From an uncultured Bacteroidota bacterium (GTDB lineage: Bacteria > Bacteroidota > Bacteroidia > B-17B0 > Aurantibacillaceae), in contig CALMVZ010000004.1 in assembly GCA_937873155.1 (NCBI GenBank), positions 62,001-126,000 of the forward strand: a stretch of DNA of 64,000 nt, written 5' to 3'. A model generated the notes under the pieces. That model ran no database searches. It was not told the DNA's origin and saw only the letters and a list, made by a program, of their open reading frames with translations. Both the position numbers and the translations under genes were made by a program. Shown piece after piece: positions 9,161-17,566 of the stretch (the stretch's first letter is position 1; each line of letters starts with the position of its first letter).

Positions 9161-10086
9161 TCGATATCTCAAATAAACAATTGCCCTTAAAAATTATTTT
9201 CTGGGGATATCATTTCAGTGGACATGAAACTTATTTACAACTAAGAAAGTCTTTAGTTTTTAAAGTGGTAGGTCTTGTGTTACCTTCTAACCGTGAGCAT
9301 GAAACTATAACTACAATGCAAAAGGATGCTGAAGGTGCGGGTATTCCGGTTTTCAGACCTGATAAATTATCAGACGAAAAATTTGTGAACCAATTAGCCG
9401 CTTTAAAAGCTGATCTTCATTTTGTGGATTCCTATTCTAAATTGATCCCGAAAAAAATAATCGATATCACAGGAATAGGTTTTAACCTTCATCCCGGACT
9501 TTTACCACAGTACAGAGGCGCTCATGTGTTGAATTGGGTTTTAGTGAATGGTGAAAAGGAATCAGGTTTGTCGTTACACATTTTAACTGACAAATTCGAT
9601 GAAGGGCCTGTTATTGCTTATGCTAAAACTGAAATTACTTTAACAGACACTGCAGCGAGTCTTGATAAAAAACTGATCAAAAAAATTCCTGAGCTGATCA
9701 ATTCACTCGAACAACAAATAAAAAGCGGAAAGATCGAATTCCAGGATCAGGAAGGCGAATCGCATCATTGGCCGGCACGAACACCAAAGGACGGTGAAAT
9801 ATTAAATACGGATACTGCTATGCAAGCACATAATAAGGTAAGAGCGGTATCATATCCCTGGAACGGCGCATTCATTAATAAGGACGGAAAAAAGATCGTG
9901 ATCTGGGAGTCATTTCCGACTGAAAGAACAAGCGATGGATCGGGATTTATAAAGAAGGATTCTGAATTATTTTATATTGGTTCGGATAAAAAACTGCTTC
10001 AGATCAGATCGATCAATCAGATCGGTAGTGAGGATTATAAACCGCTGACAGGTGAAGCTATGCTAAAAGAATTAAAAATGAATTAA
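9157..10086 (+). CDS. Formyl-tetrahydrofolate-dependent sugar N-formyltransferase
   Basis: The protein has 309 residues and starts at ATG 9157, overlapping the previous stop by 4 bases (ATGA). It is related to methionyl-tRNA formyltransferase. The catalytic triad of the fold is present as N110, H112 and D148 in FNLHPGLLPQYRGAH and the DKFDEGPV segment. The C-terminal part (about 205-309) resembles an OB-like Fmt C-domain, with HHWPARTPKDGEI at its start. Within an amino-sugar operon the likely substrate is a free amino group of a UDP- or dTDP-amino sugar rather than Met-tRNA. N-formyl pseudaminic acid is known from Pseudomonas aeruginosa O antigens, so formylation of a nonulosonate precursor is plausible. 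A WlaRD- or VioF-like role on the 4-amino-4,6-dideoxy sugar is the alternative. Confidence 0.85.
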   Translation: MIDISNKQLPLKIIFWGYHFSGHETYLQLRKSLVFKVVGLVLPSNREHETITTMQKDAEGAGIPVFRPDKLSDEKFVNQLAALKADLHFVDSYSKLIPKKIIDITGIGFNLHPGLLPQYRGAHVLNWVLVNGEKESGLSLHILTDKFDEGPVIAYAKTEITLTDTAASLDKKLIKKIPELINSLEQQIKSGKIEFQDQEGESHHWPARTPKDGEILNTDTAMQAHNKVRAVSYPWNGAFINKDGKKIVIWESFPTERTSDGSGFIKKDSELFYIGSDKKLLQIRSINQIGSEDYKPLTGEAMLKELKMN

Positions 10087-11102
10087 TGACAATGAAAAGA
10101 TCATATATCATATCCGAAATAGGCAATAATCATAATGGCAGTGTTGAAAAAGCAATTGCTATGATCGATGCCAGTAAAGCGGCAAACGTAGATGCTGTAA
10201 AATTCCAGACCTTCAGGGGGATCGATATTGTAAGTCCTAAAGTAAAAGCAGATGAATACAAGGGCTGGGATGTTAAGGGCGTTGAATTCTGGTATCAATT
10301 CTTAGATACGATAGCATTAAAATTGGAAGATCATCAAAAAGTGATCGATCATTCTCTGAAACTTGGGTTAGATTTTATCACAACTCCAACTTCGCCTTAT
10401 ATTGTAGAGTATCTTGAAAAATTAAAGGGTATTAAGGCCTACAAGATCGCATCGATGGACCTGAACAACACCCCATTGCTTGAGGCGGTTGCTAAAACAA
10501 AAAAAGAGATCATTATGTCAACCGGAATGGGCGAGATGGCAGAGGTTCATAGAGCAGTTGATATATTTAAAAACCATAAGTTATCTGTTCTGCATTGTGT
10601 AAGTGATTATCCTTTGGATCCTGATAAAGCCTTTTTAAATAACATCACTTCGCTTATTCAAGAATTTCCTAAATTGGATATCGGTTTTTCAGATCATTCT
10701 TTAGGCCATGAATTATGTGTGGCAGCAAGATGTTTGGGTGCAGTGGTATTTGAAAAACATATTACGTTAGACAGAAAAGATCCGAATCCGGCAGAACATC
10801 ATTTCTCAATGGAGCCAAACGAATTTAAAGAGCTGGTGAATTGGATCAGGCACATTGATGTGAACCTGAATACCACAGGTTTCTCGAGAAGTGAAACAGA
10901 AAAAGTGAACCGCTTAAAGTACCGAAGAAGTTATCATTATAATGCTGACCTTAAGCAAGGCGAAAAAATGAGTATTGATAAATTATCGTTTGTAAGGCCG
11001 GGAGATGGTATAGATAATGAAGAACTAAAAGATTTTATTGGAAAAACACTGAATAAGGATGTGAAAGCGTATGATCCTTGTCAATTAAATGATATAAAGT
11101 AA
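10086..11102 (+). CDS. NeuB-family nonulosonic acid synthase (PseI/NeuB-like)
   Basis: The protein has 338 residues. ISEIGNNHNGS (about 9-19), AVKFQTF, STGMGEM, GFSDHSLGHE and EKHITLDRKDPNPAEHHFS are the complete NeuB barrel motifs, and an SAF domain (RRSYHYNADLKQGE to the end) closes the protein. It condenses phosphoenolpyruvate with a free six-carbon amino sugar to give a nine-carbon acid. ATG 10086 overlaps the previous stop; ATG 10092 is an equally possible start. It sits three genes after pseG's start, so the PseI reaction is a good guess, but PseI, LegI and NeuB cannot be separated without a tree. It is the second synthase in the operon; the first is the fusion at 6340. Confidence 0.9.
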   Translation: MTMKRSYIISEIGNNHNGSVEKAIAMIDASKAANVDAVKFQTFRGIDIVSPKVKADEYKGWDVKGVEFWYQFLDTIALKLEDHQKVIDHSLKLGLDFITTPTSPYIVEYLEKLKGIKAYKIASMDLNNTPLLEAVAKTKKEIIMSTGMGEMAEVHRAVDIFKNHKLSVLHCVSDYPLDPDKAFLNNITSLIQEFPKLDIGFSDHSLGHELCVAARCLGAVVFEKHITLDRKDPNPAEHHFSMEPNEFKELVNWIRHIDVNLNTTGFSRSETEKVNRLKYRRSYHYNADLKQGEKMSIDKLSFVRPGDGIDNEELKDFIGKTLNKDVKAYDPCQLNDIK

Positions 11103-11105
11103 AAA

Positions 11106-11978
11106 ATGGAATTGGATAAATTTGTTTTCGATTCGCAATTCATCTTTCTTAAAGAGGAAAAGAAATTGCAGGAAGCGTTCAAACGCACAACTCTGAAAAA
11201 TGCAGAGGAAATGTATTTTGGTGATCTGGTAGGGTATACCCGTAAAGAGAACTGGGATTCAAGTAAAATGGAAAAGTATATCGGCCGTCTTACATGGTTG
11301 GAAGATAAGATCACTTCTGCAGCCATGTTCAAGGAAACAGTTGAAGAACTGAATGAATTCGATTGCTGTTATATACGCTTGAATGCGGAACACAGTTTTT
11401 GCAAGTATGCAGAAAAAGGCGGATTACAATTATTAAGCACAAAAGCTTCACAGTATCTCGATCTTAATGAACATCGTCCTTTGTATGATAAGAATCTTAC
11501 TTATTTGCCTTATTCAACAGACATGAAGAATGGGAGAGAAATCACGTTACAGATCCTTGAATTATCAAAGAACTCTTTCAATCATGGTCGTTTCAGGGCT
11601 GATAAGAATTTTTCTAAGGAATTGGTTGATGATATATACCGTTCATGGATCGTGAATGAAATTAAGAATAAAACCTCAAAATTGTATTTAGCAATGGAAG
11701 GTGATAAAGTAGCCGCTTTCTTTTTGTATAAGGAAAACATAAGCCCGATCGGGGACTACGTAATCGGATTTGTATCCCTGATTGCTTCTTCACCGGAGTT
11801 TAAAGGAAAAAAGTACGCTTCCAATTTATTGAATTATGTTCTGCATTCTGCCAAACTAAAAGGAACCAATTATGTAATTGCGAATACAGAGGTCAGCAAT
11901 ACGGATGCCATTAATTTTTTTAAAAAGAATGAATTTAAATCGGAGGTTAACCTAAACGAATATCATATATGGAATTAA
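11106..11978 (+). CDS. GNAT acetyltransferase, WecD-like
   Basis: The protein has 290 residues. The C-terminal half (about 140-290) is a GNAT fold; the acetyl-CoA loop is in PEFKGKKYASNLL and the final motif is AINFFKKNEFKSE. The HGRFRADKNFSKELVDDIYRSW segment closely resembles the HSRFRxD...LYxxW block of WecD, which N-acetylates dTDP-4-amino-4,6-dideoxy-galactose. The N-terminal half has no motif I can name but fits the two-domain WecD layout. Its partner would be the WecE-like aminotransferase at 14749. It could instead do the PseH acetylation. It ends 10 bases inside the deacetylase gene. Confidence 0.78.
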   Translation: MELDKFVFDSQFIFLKEEKKLQEAFKRTTLKNAEEMYFGDLVGYTRKENWDSSKMEKYIGRLTWLEDKITSAAMFKETVEELNEFDCCYIRLNAEHSFCKYAEKGGLQLLSTKASQYLDLNEHRPLYDKNLTYLPYSTDMKNGREITLQILELSKNSFNHGRFRADKNFSKELVDDIYRSWIVNEIKNKTSKLYLAMEGDKVAAFFLYKENISPIGDYVIGFVSLIASSPEFKGKKYASNLLNYVLHSAKLKGTNYVIANTEVSNTDAINFFKKNEFKSEVNLNEYHIWN

Positions 11979-12679
11979 TGTTTAAGAACAAAAGGATCAT
12001 GCTCGTAGTAGCTCATCCCGATGATGAATTATTAGGCCTTGGTGCAAGTATGCATAAACTCATTAAGAAATTTGGCTGTAAAGTTAAAGTGGTTATTCTG
12101 GGAGAAGGAATTACCTCCCGAAGTGATGCGCGGGATGTAAAAAAATGGAAAAAGGAGTTAGCTACCCATAAACAGAATATTAAAAATGCTGCAAAGGCAA
12201 TTGGTTATCATGAAGTGAAAACTTATGATTTTCCGGATAACCGCTTTGATTCAGTTGCTTTATTGGATCTTGTAAAGGTGATCGAGAAAGAAAAAAATGA
12301 ATTTAAACCTGAAATTATTTTTACGCATCATGGCGGCGATACAAATGTTGATCACCGTCAGACGTTTGATGCTGTGATCACGGCTACACGTCCGATGAGC
12401 CATGAAGTGGTTAAGACTATTATAGCTTTTGAAACTCCATCTTCTACAGAATGGCAGGCGTTTAATCATCCTAACTACTTCAAGCCAAATTTGTTTTTGG
12501 AAGTATCTAAAAAGGATCTGGATGCTAAAATAAAGGGCATGGAGAGCTATGAATTTGAAAAGCGTAAGTATCCTCATCCGCGTTCACCAAAAGCTTTGGA
12601 AATTCAATGTCAGCGTAATGGTGTTATTGTGGGGAAAGAATACGCTGAAGCTTTTATGTTAATACGTAGCATTCAATAA
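11969..12679 (+). CDS. PIG-L (LmbE) family deacetylase
   Basis: The protein has 236 residues. VVAHPDDELLGLG (about 13-25) is the zinc-binding AHPDDE motif of GlcNAc-PI and bacillithiol-type deacetylases, and THHGGDTNVDHR (about 114-125) provides the third zinc ligand. Such enzymes remove N-acetyl groups from a sugar or sugar conjugate. Here it may free an amino group that the formyltransferase or another acyltransferase then modifies; this is inference from context. ATG 11969 and ATG 11978 are both possible starts; the second overlaps the previous stop (TAATG). Confidence 0.86.
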   Translation: MELMFKNKRIMLVVAHPDDELLGLGASMHKLIKKFGCKVKVVILGEGITSRSDARDVKKWKKELATHKQNIKNAAKAIGYHEVKTYDFPDNRFDSVALLDLVKVIEKEKNEFKPEIIFTHHGGDTNVDHRQTFDAVITATRPMSHEVVKTIIAFETPSSTEWQAFNHPNYFKPNLFLEVSKKDLDAKIKGMESYEFEKRKYPHPRSPKALEIQCQRNGVIVGKEYAEAFMLIRSIQ

Positions 12680-13405
12680 GTGATCCTTACTGCGCATCAG
12701 CCTGCTTATATGCCGTGGTTAGGTTATTTTCATAAGATAGCTTTAGCAGATAATTTTGTGATGCTGGATGCTGTGCAGTTCGAAAAGAACAGTTTTACCA
12801 ATAGAAATAAGATCAAAACTTCCAATGGGGAAGCATGGCTGACTATTCCTGTTGAGATGAAAGGTCATTTGGATAAGCAGATCAACCAGATCCAAATGGA
12901 TTCAAGGTCTAACTGGAAGAAAAAGCATTGGAATACGTTGTTATTGAATTATAAAAAAGCGCCTTTCTTTGATCAATACGCCGGTTTTTTTGAGAAATAT
13001 TATCAGAGCGAAACAAATGATCTTTTCGGTTTCATTCAGTTATCAAGCAATTTCTTTTTTCAGGAACTAAAGATCACCCCACAAACAAAAAAACTATCTG
13101 AGTTAAATGTCGAAAGTAAAAAGCAGGATCTGATCATTGACCTGTGTAAAAGGACAGGTTCAAATGCTTTTGTATTCGGAGCATTGGGTAAGAATTATGC
13201 AGATAAAAATTTGTTTGATGAGAATGGGATTTCAATATATTTCCAGGAGTATAAACATCCTTCCTATCAGCAGTTGTGGCAGGGTTATTTGCCTTATATG
13301 GGAATAGTTGACGCACTCTTCAATTTAGGGCCGCAGCGTACCAAAGAACTTATTTTTGAAGGGAATATAACCAAACAGGAATTGGAGAAGATACTAAAGC
13401 AATGA
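12680..13405 (+). CDS. WbqC-family protein
   Basis: The protein has 241 residues and starts with GTG at 12680, directly after the preceding stop. ILTAHQPAYMPWLGYFHKI followed by FVMLDAVQFEKNSF and NRNKIK is the characteristic WbqC-like opening. Members occur in O-antigen and exopolysaccharide loci; some are annotated as glycine transferases, but the biochemistry of the family is thin. The conserved H, D and N residues are all in the first 45 positions. It overlaps the following gene by 4 bases, so it belongs to the operon. Confidence 0.85.
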   Translation: MILTAHQPAYMPWLGYFHKIALADNFVMLDAVQFEKNSFTNRNKIKTSNGEAWLTIPVEMKGHLDKQINQIQMDSRSNWKKKHWNTLLLNYKKAPFFDQYAGFFEKYYQSETNDLFGFIQLSSNFFFQELKITPQTKKLSELNVESKKQDLIIDLCKRTGSNAFVFGALGKNYADKNLFDENGISIYFQEYKHPSYQQLWQGYLPYMGIVDALFNLGPQRTKELIFEGNITKQELEKILKQ

Positions 13406-14748
13406 TCGGTTCTTATTTTTCTGTTCTTTTCAAACTGTTTGGCGGTTGGTTCCTTTATATTTTCGGTATAAAAGGATCCAAATTATATTATTCCTCAATT
13501 TACTTATTCAGTAAACAATCTTTCAGAATGCCACAATCGGCCAAAGCTGATCTTTTGGTGGTATTCAAGAGTTATTTTAAAACGGTGAAAATGATATTTA
13601 ATAAAAGGCCTGAAGTAAAAGCTATTGGAGAAAGTCCTGTTGCGATCCTGGATTCTTCTTTTAACGGAATGGACATGCGCTTGAATTATCTGCATTACTT
13701 TAATGTTGTTCCGGGTATTTTTTTATCCCGCGGGAATTTATCAGGCGCGGTGAACTTTGGAAGTAGGCTCCTGAATTTCCTTCTAATTACTAAATTATTT
13801 TCTTTTTTCTGGCTGGGTTCTTTTTCGAGGAACAGGGTTAATTATGCTTTGTTGCTTAGTGAAGCAGTAGAGTGGATGAATTGTATTCACAGTCTGGCAC
13901 AAAACAAGATCGCGAAGATCTATATGTTCTCTATTTATGAAAAGGATTGTAATTTTCTTGCTTACCTATTAATGAAGAAGAATATCAAAGTAAGTAAAGT
14001 AACAAGTGAAGTTCCGTTAACATTCGCGAATAAGATAATTGTAACGAACGAGCTCGATCTTTGTTTTTCGTATCAAAAGGAGGAAGTGGAAGCTTATAAA
14101 AGAACTTTGTTCTATGATTCATTAGAAGTTTGGTTCCCGGAGGCACAGGCGGGTTATCTGAATCATTATGTAAAAAAAACGTTTGATGTACCTGAAAAAG
14201 CCATAGGATTTTACAGCAGTGCTCTTTGGTTAAGAAAAAAACTGAATCACTCTCTTACAACAGTAGGTTCTTATGACGCGGAAGAGACAGTATTAAAGTT
14301 CGTTGCAGAATACCTGAAATTAAGAACGGATATTAATCTGGTGATCTTTGCACATCCTTATGAAAAGCGCACGGATGAACTTTTTAAAGACGCTCTTCAA
14401 TATTACAGATCTATATTCGGCAATGAGTTAAGTGAAAGGGTAGAAGTGAAAGGCAAGGAAACAAATTCTACTCTTAATTTTGACAAGGTCAATGTAGGAA
14501 TCTCGTTGTTCTCAACTGTTATGTTCGAAAGGTTGAATCTTGGATTCAAGACCATATTAACACCTATTGATAAAACAGATTTTCCTTTATTGGAAAGCCC
14601 GTTCCGCAATATTTGTGCTTATTCGAAGCAGGAATTATTCGGGAAGCTGGATAAGAATATACCTTTAAGCAAGAAGGACTTCTTTAAAGTGAATGGAATT
14701 GAAAGTTACGAAAGCAAACGAGCCGATTTTAATTATATCTTAGTATAA
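13402..14748 (+). CDS. Unrecognised protein, possible glycosyltransferase
   Basis: The protein has 448 residues. I do not recognise the family. It begins with a hydrophobic stretch (about 1-25) without a cleavable look, and a second hydrophobic segment lies at about 125-140. The second half shows alternating strand/helix segments ending in LVIFAHPYEKR and NVGISLFSTVMFERLNLGFKTILTP, which resembles the C-terminal Rossmann half of GT-B transferases (a small-residue/serine loop before a donor-site helix). As every other gene around it makes or activates sugars, it could be the transferase that attaches the nonulosonate. It overlaps wbqC-like by 4 bases, and the next ATG follows its stop directly. 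Confidence 0.65.
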   Translation: MIGSYFSVLFKLFGGWFLYIFGIKGSKLYYSSIYLFSKQSFRMPQSAKADLLVVFKSYFKTVKMIFNKRPEVKAIGESPVAILDSSFNGMDMRLNYLHYFNVVPGIFLSRGNLSGAVNFGSRLLNFLLITKLFSFFWLGSFSRNRVNYALLLSEAVEWMNCIHSLAQNKIAKIYMFSIYEKDCNFLAYLLMKKNIKVSKVTSEVPLTFANKIIVTNELDLCFSYQKEEVEAYKRTLFYDSLEVWFPEAQAGYLNHYVKKTFDVPEKAIGFYSSALWLRKKLNHSLTTVGSYDAEETVLKFVAEYLKLRTDINLVIFAHPYEKRTDELFKDALQYYRSIFGNELSERVEVKGKETNSTLNFDKVNVGISLFSTVMFERLNLGFKTILTPIDKTDFPLLESPFRNICAYSKQELFGKLDKNIPLSKKDFFKVNGIESYESKRADFNYILV

Positions 14749-15843
14749 ATGAAATTCAATATTCCGTACTTAACAGGTAAAGAAAAGGAATACGTTTCTC
14801 AATCCATTGAGAGCAGAAGTATTTCAGGTGATGGAGCATTCACTAAAAAATGTCAGCAATGGTTCGAAAGAAAATTCGGGTTCAAAAAAACTTTTTTGAC
14901 AACTTCTTGTACGGATGCTTTAGAAATGGCGGCGATTCTTTTGGATATTAAAGCAGGAGATGAAGTCATTGTTCCTTCTTTCACTTTCGTATCAACTGCC
15001 AACGCCTTTTTATTACGTGGAGGGAGAATAGTTTTTACCGATTCTTCATCAGGCAATCCAAATATGGATGCAGATCAGTTGGAAAAACTGATAACACTCC
15101 GGACCAAAGTTATTTTAGTGATGCATTATGCAGGTTTTTCATGCGATTTGGAAAAAATCATGACGTTAGCTAAAAAGTACAATTTATATGTGGTTGAAGA
15201 TGCTGCTTTGGCTTTGGGAAGTAGTTATAAAGGAAAACCACTTGGCACTTTCGGGCATTTAGCTGCATTTTCATTTCATGAGACGAAAAATATTTCGTGT
15301 GGAGAGGGAGGGTTATTGGTTGTTAATGAAGAGAAATTCATTAAACGCGCCGAGATCATTCGTGAGAAAGGAACGAACAGAAGTGCATTTTTCAGAGGAG
15401 AAGTAGATAAGTATGGTTGGAGTGATATCGGCTCTTCATTTTTACCTTCCGATCTTTTAGCTGCTTACTTGTACGCGCAACTAGAATCATTCGATCATAT
15501 TCAGGATTCGAGAATGAAAATCTGGAATTTATATTATGAAGGATTGAAAGAACTGAAACAGATCACTCTTCCGACATTAGGAGAGCATAACGCGAGTATT
15601 TTTTATTTCACTTGCAATTCGCTTGAAAACAGGACCAAGTTAATAACTCATTTAAAGAACAGTAATATTCCGGCCACTTTTCATTACCAGGCTCTCCATA
15701 AAAGTTCATTTGCTAATTCCGGCAAAATACTCCCCAATGCTGTAAAATATTCAGATACGTTAGTTCGTTTGCCTTTGTATGTTGATTTGAAGGAAAGTGA
15801 GGCAAAAAAAATCGTAGAACAAATTAATTTGTTCTATAAATAA
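14749..15843 (+). CDS. wecE: dTDP-4-amino-4,6-dideoxygalactose transaminase (WecE/RffA)
   Basis: The protein has 364 residues, close to E. coli WecE (376). Blocks diagnostic of this DegT subgroup occur in order: ISGDGAFTKKCQQW (25-38), TTSCTDALEMAAILLDI, PSFTFVSTANAFLLRGG (76-92), HYAGFSCDLEKI, SFHETKNISCGEGG (175-188) with PLP lysine K180, and IREKGTNRSAFFRG. The enzyme transfers an amino group to C4 of dTDP-4-keto-6-deoxy-glucose to give dTDP-4-amino-4,6-dideoxy-galactose, which WecD then acetylates; the WecD-like gene at 11106 fits. No rmlA or rmlB is in the window, so the dTDP-sugar would be made elsewhere. Confidence 0.9.
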   Translation: MKFNIPYLTGKEKEYVSQSIESRSISGDGAFTKKCQQWFERKFGFKKTFLTTSCTDALEMAAILLDIKAGDEVIVPSFTFVSTANAFLLRGGRIVFTDSSSGNPNMDADQLEKLITLRTKVILVMHYAGFSCDLEKIMTLAKKYNLYVVEDAALALGSSYKGKPLGTFGHLAAFSFHETKNISCGEGGLLVVNEEKFIKRAEIIREKGTNRSAFFRGEVDKYGWSDIGSSFLPSDLLAAYLYAQLESFDHIQDSRMKIWNLYYEGLKELKQITLPTLGEHNASIFYFTCNSLENRTKLITHLKNSNIPATFHYQALHKSSFANSGKILPNAVKYSDTLVRLPLYVDLKESEAKKIVEQINLFYK

Positions 15844-15846
15844 TCT

Positions 15847-16884
15847 TTGAAACTCTCCTACTGTCCATATTCTTTAGAATTTAAACATCCTTTTGGTTTA
15901 GCTTATGGTTCGAGGACTAAAACGGATGTGGTCTTTATTAAATTGGAAAGTGATGGTTTTGTGGGGTATGGAGAATCATCATTGCCACCGTATTTAGGAG
16001 AAACTCATGAATCAGTGATTTCATTTTTGGATAAAGCAAGACCAATTTTAGAGAAAGCGGATCTAAGCTCCGGACATGGAAAATTAACTATCGAAATTCA
16101 TAAACTGGCTGAAAGCAATAATGCTGCTAAAGCGGGACTCGATATCGCCCTTCATGATCTGTATGCCAAAGCGAATAACAAAACTGTTTGGCAATATTTA
16201 GGTTTTGAAAAGCCTGTCGCTAAAAATACATCTGTAACAATTAGTATTGGCGATCTGAATTTGATCCCTCAAAAAATTGAGGAGGTAGAGGATTTCAATA
16301 TTTTAAAAGTGAAGTTGGGAAGTGAGAATGATAAAGAAATCATTGAAACGATCAGGAAGTATTCGGATAAACCTTTAGTGGTTGATGCCAATCAAGGTTG
16401 GAAAGACAAACACTTCGCATTGGAGATGATCAATTGGCTCTCTGATAAGAATGTTTTGTTTGTAGAGCAACCAATGCCAAAGGAAAATTCAGATGATATG
16501 GCTTGGGTGACGGAAAGAAGTCCGCTGCCAACGATGGCGGATGAAAGTGTAAAAGTATTAAGTGATGCCGAAAGAGTGGTGGGGGCATTCTCAGGAATAA
16601 ATTTAAAACTCATGAAGTGCACCGGCTTGCATGAAGCTAAAAAAATAATAGATTTCTGTAAGGCAAAAAATTTAAAATTAAATGTGGGCTGCATGACCGA
16701 AAGTTCCTGTGGGATCTCTGCCGCAGCACAATTAACTGCTTATGCCGATTGGGTCGACCTTGATGGCCCGACACTCGTCAAAAATAATCCCTTCTCAGGG
16801 ATAGAGTATAAAAATGGTAAGGTTGAATTATCTGGCTTACCTGGATTAGGAGTTCTTCCTAAGGCTGAATTGAAATTCCAATAA
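15847..16884 (+). CDS. Dipeptide epimerase (L-Ala-D/L-Glu type), enolase superfamily
   Basis: The protein has 345 residues; the start is TTG at 15847, three bases after the previous stop, as no better codon precedes the conserved N-terminus. The muconate-cycloisomerase layout is complete: capping domain 1-110, then the barrel with ILKVKLG (KxK acid/base lysine, about 155-161), VVDANQGW (D), FVEQP (E), MADES (D) and NLKLMKCTG (second catalytic lysine). CMTESSCGISA and a terminal DLDGP motif fit dipeptide epimerases, which recycle murein peptides. It ends the operon and has no evident link to nonulosonate synthesis. It converges on the gene at 16889 with 4 bases between the stops. Confidence 0.88.
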   Translation: MKLSYCPYSLEFKHPFGLAYGSRTKTDVVFIKLESDGFVGYGESSLPPYLGETHESVISFLDKARPILEKADLSSGHGKLTIEIHKLAESNNAAKAGLDIALHDLYAKANNKTVWQYLGFEKPVAKNTSVTISIGDLNLIPQKIEEVEDFNILKVKLGSENDKEIIETIRKYSDKPLVVDANQGWKDKHFALEMINWLSDKNVLFVEQPMPKENSDDMAWVTERSPLPTMADESVKVLSDAERVVGAFSGINLKLMKCTGLHEAKKIIDFCKAKNLKLNVGCMTESSCGISAAAQLTAYADWVDLDGPTLVKNNPFSGIEYKNGKVELSGLPGLGVLPKAELKFQ

Positions 16885-16888
16885 GTAT

Positions 16889-17551
16889 TTATTCCTTAAC
16901 TACTTTTCTTGAGACAGATCCTATTTTCACAAAGTAGATGCCATCCGGTTCTTTGCTCAGATCAATTTCAATTTTTCCCTGTTCAGTTTCATGCTTTGAA
17001 ATGAGTTTACCTAATACATTAAAGATCTGAACGGACTGAGATGTTTGTACTGAACGGATCGTTATTTTATTAGAAAAAGGATTAGGGAAAACTGAAAAAA
17101 ATTGATCTGCCTCATATGCAGACCTAACGCTTGAAACATAACATGTAGCTCCATTGGGTGGCGGAAGCGAAGGACATGAAGTAACTGTTCCTGCAGGAAG
17201 TCCTGTTAAAATTGAGCCGGGTTGTGCTTCTACATATATAAGATTAGCACCGCCAACTATATTTAATTTACCACCTGATTTTACCTGTATAAAAGAGTTT
17301 TGAAATGCTTTTAAAGTAACATCTCCGCCTGTATTTATGAAATAATAGCGGGTTGCATTGCCACCACAAGTATCAGTTACAATTCCCGTCGTGCAAACTT
17401 CATAGTGAAGCATAGTAATAAAAGGTGGTGGCGCAGGACAAAGATTCATCGTTCCTGTTATAGATGTAAAAACAGTTCCTCCTGGAGCGCAGGATTGAGA
17501 ATAAGACCAGCATCTTATTAATAGAAGAAAAGCTATTAGTTTAATTCTCAT
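16889..17551 (-). CDS. Small T9SS type A cargo protein
   Basis: The protein has 220 residues. Residues 1-19 are a signal peptide (MRIKLIAFLLLIRCWSYSQ). The middle part (about 20-135) is rich in Gly, Thr and Cys, has alternating beta character (GGDVTLKAFQNSFIQVKSGGKLNI) and resembles no enzyme I know. The last 75 residues are a T9SS type A sorting domain: FFSVFPNPFSNKITI, VQIFNVLGKLISKHE and PDGIYFVKIG, ending in basic KVVKE. It should be exported by the Sec and type IX systems and attached to or shed from the surface. It begins 15 bases after pyrH, where many relatives carry frr, and may be co-transcribed with it. Confidence 0.88.
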   Translation of the reverse strand: MRIKLIAFLLLIRCWSYSQSCAPGGTVFTSITGTMNLCPAPPPFITMLHYEVCTTGIVTDTCGGNATRYYFINTGGDVTLKAFQNSFIQVKSGGKLNIVGGANLIYVEAQPGSILTGLPAGTVTSCPSLPPPNGATCYVSSVRSAYEADQFFSVFPNPFSNKITIRSVQTSQSVQIFNVLGKLISKHETEQGKIEIDLSKEPDGIYFVKIGSVSRKVVKE

Positions 17552-17566
17552 ATGAAATTTAAATTA

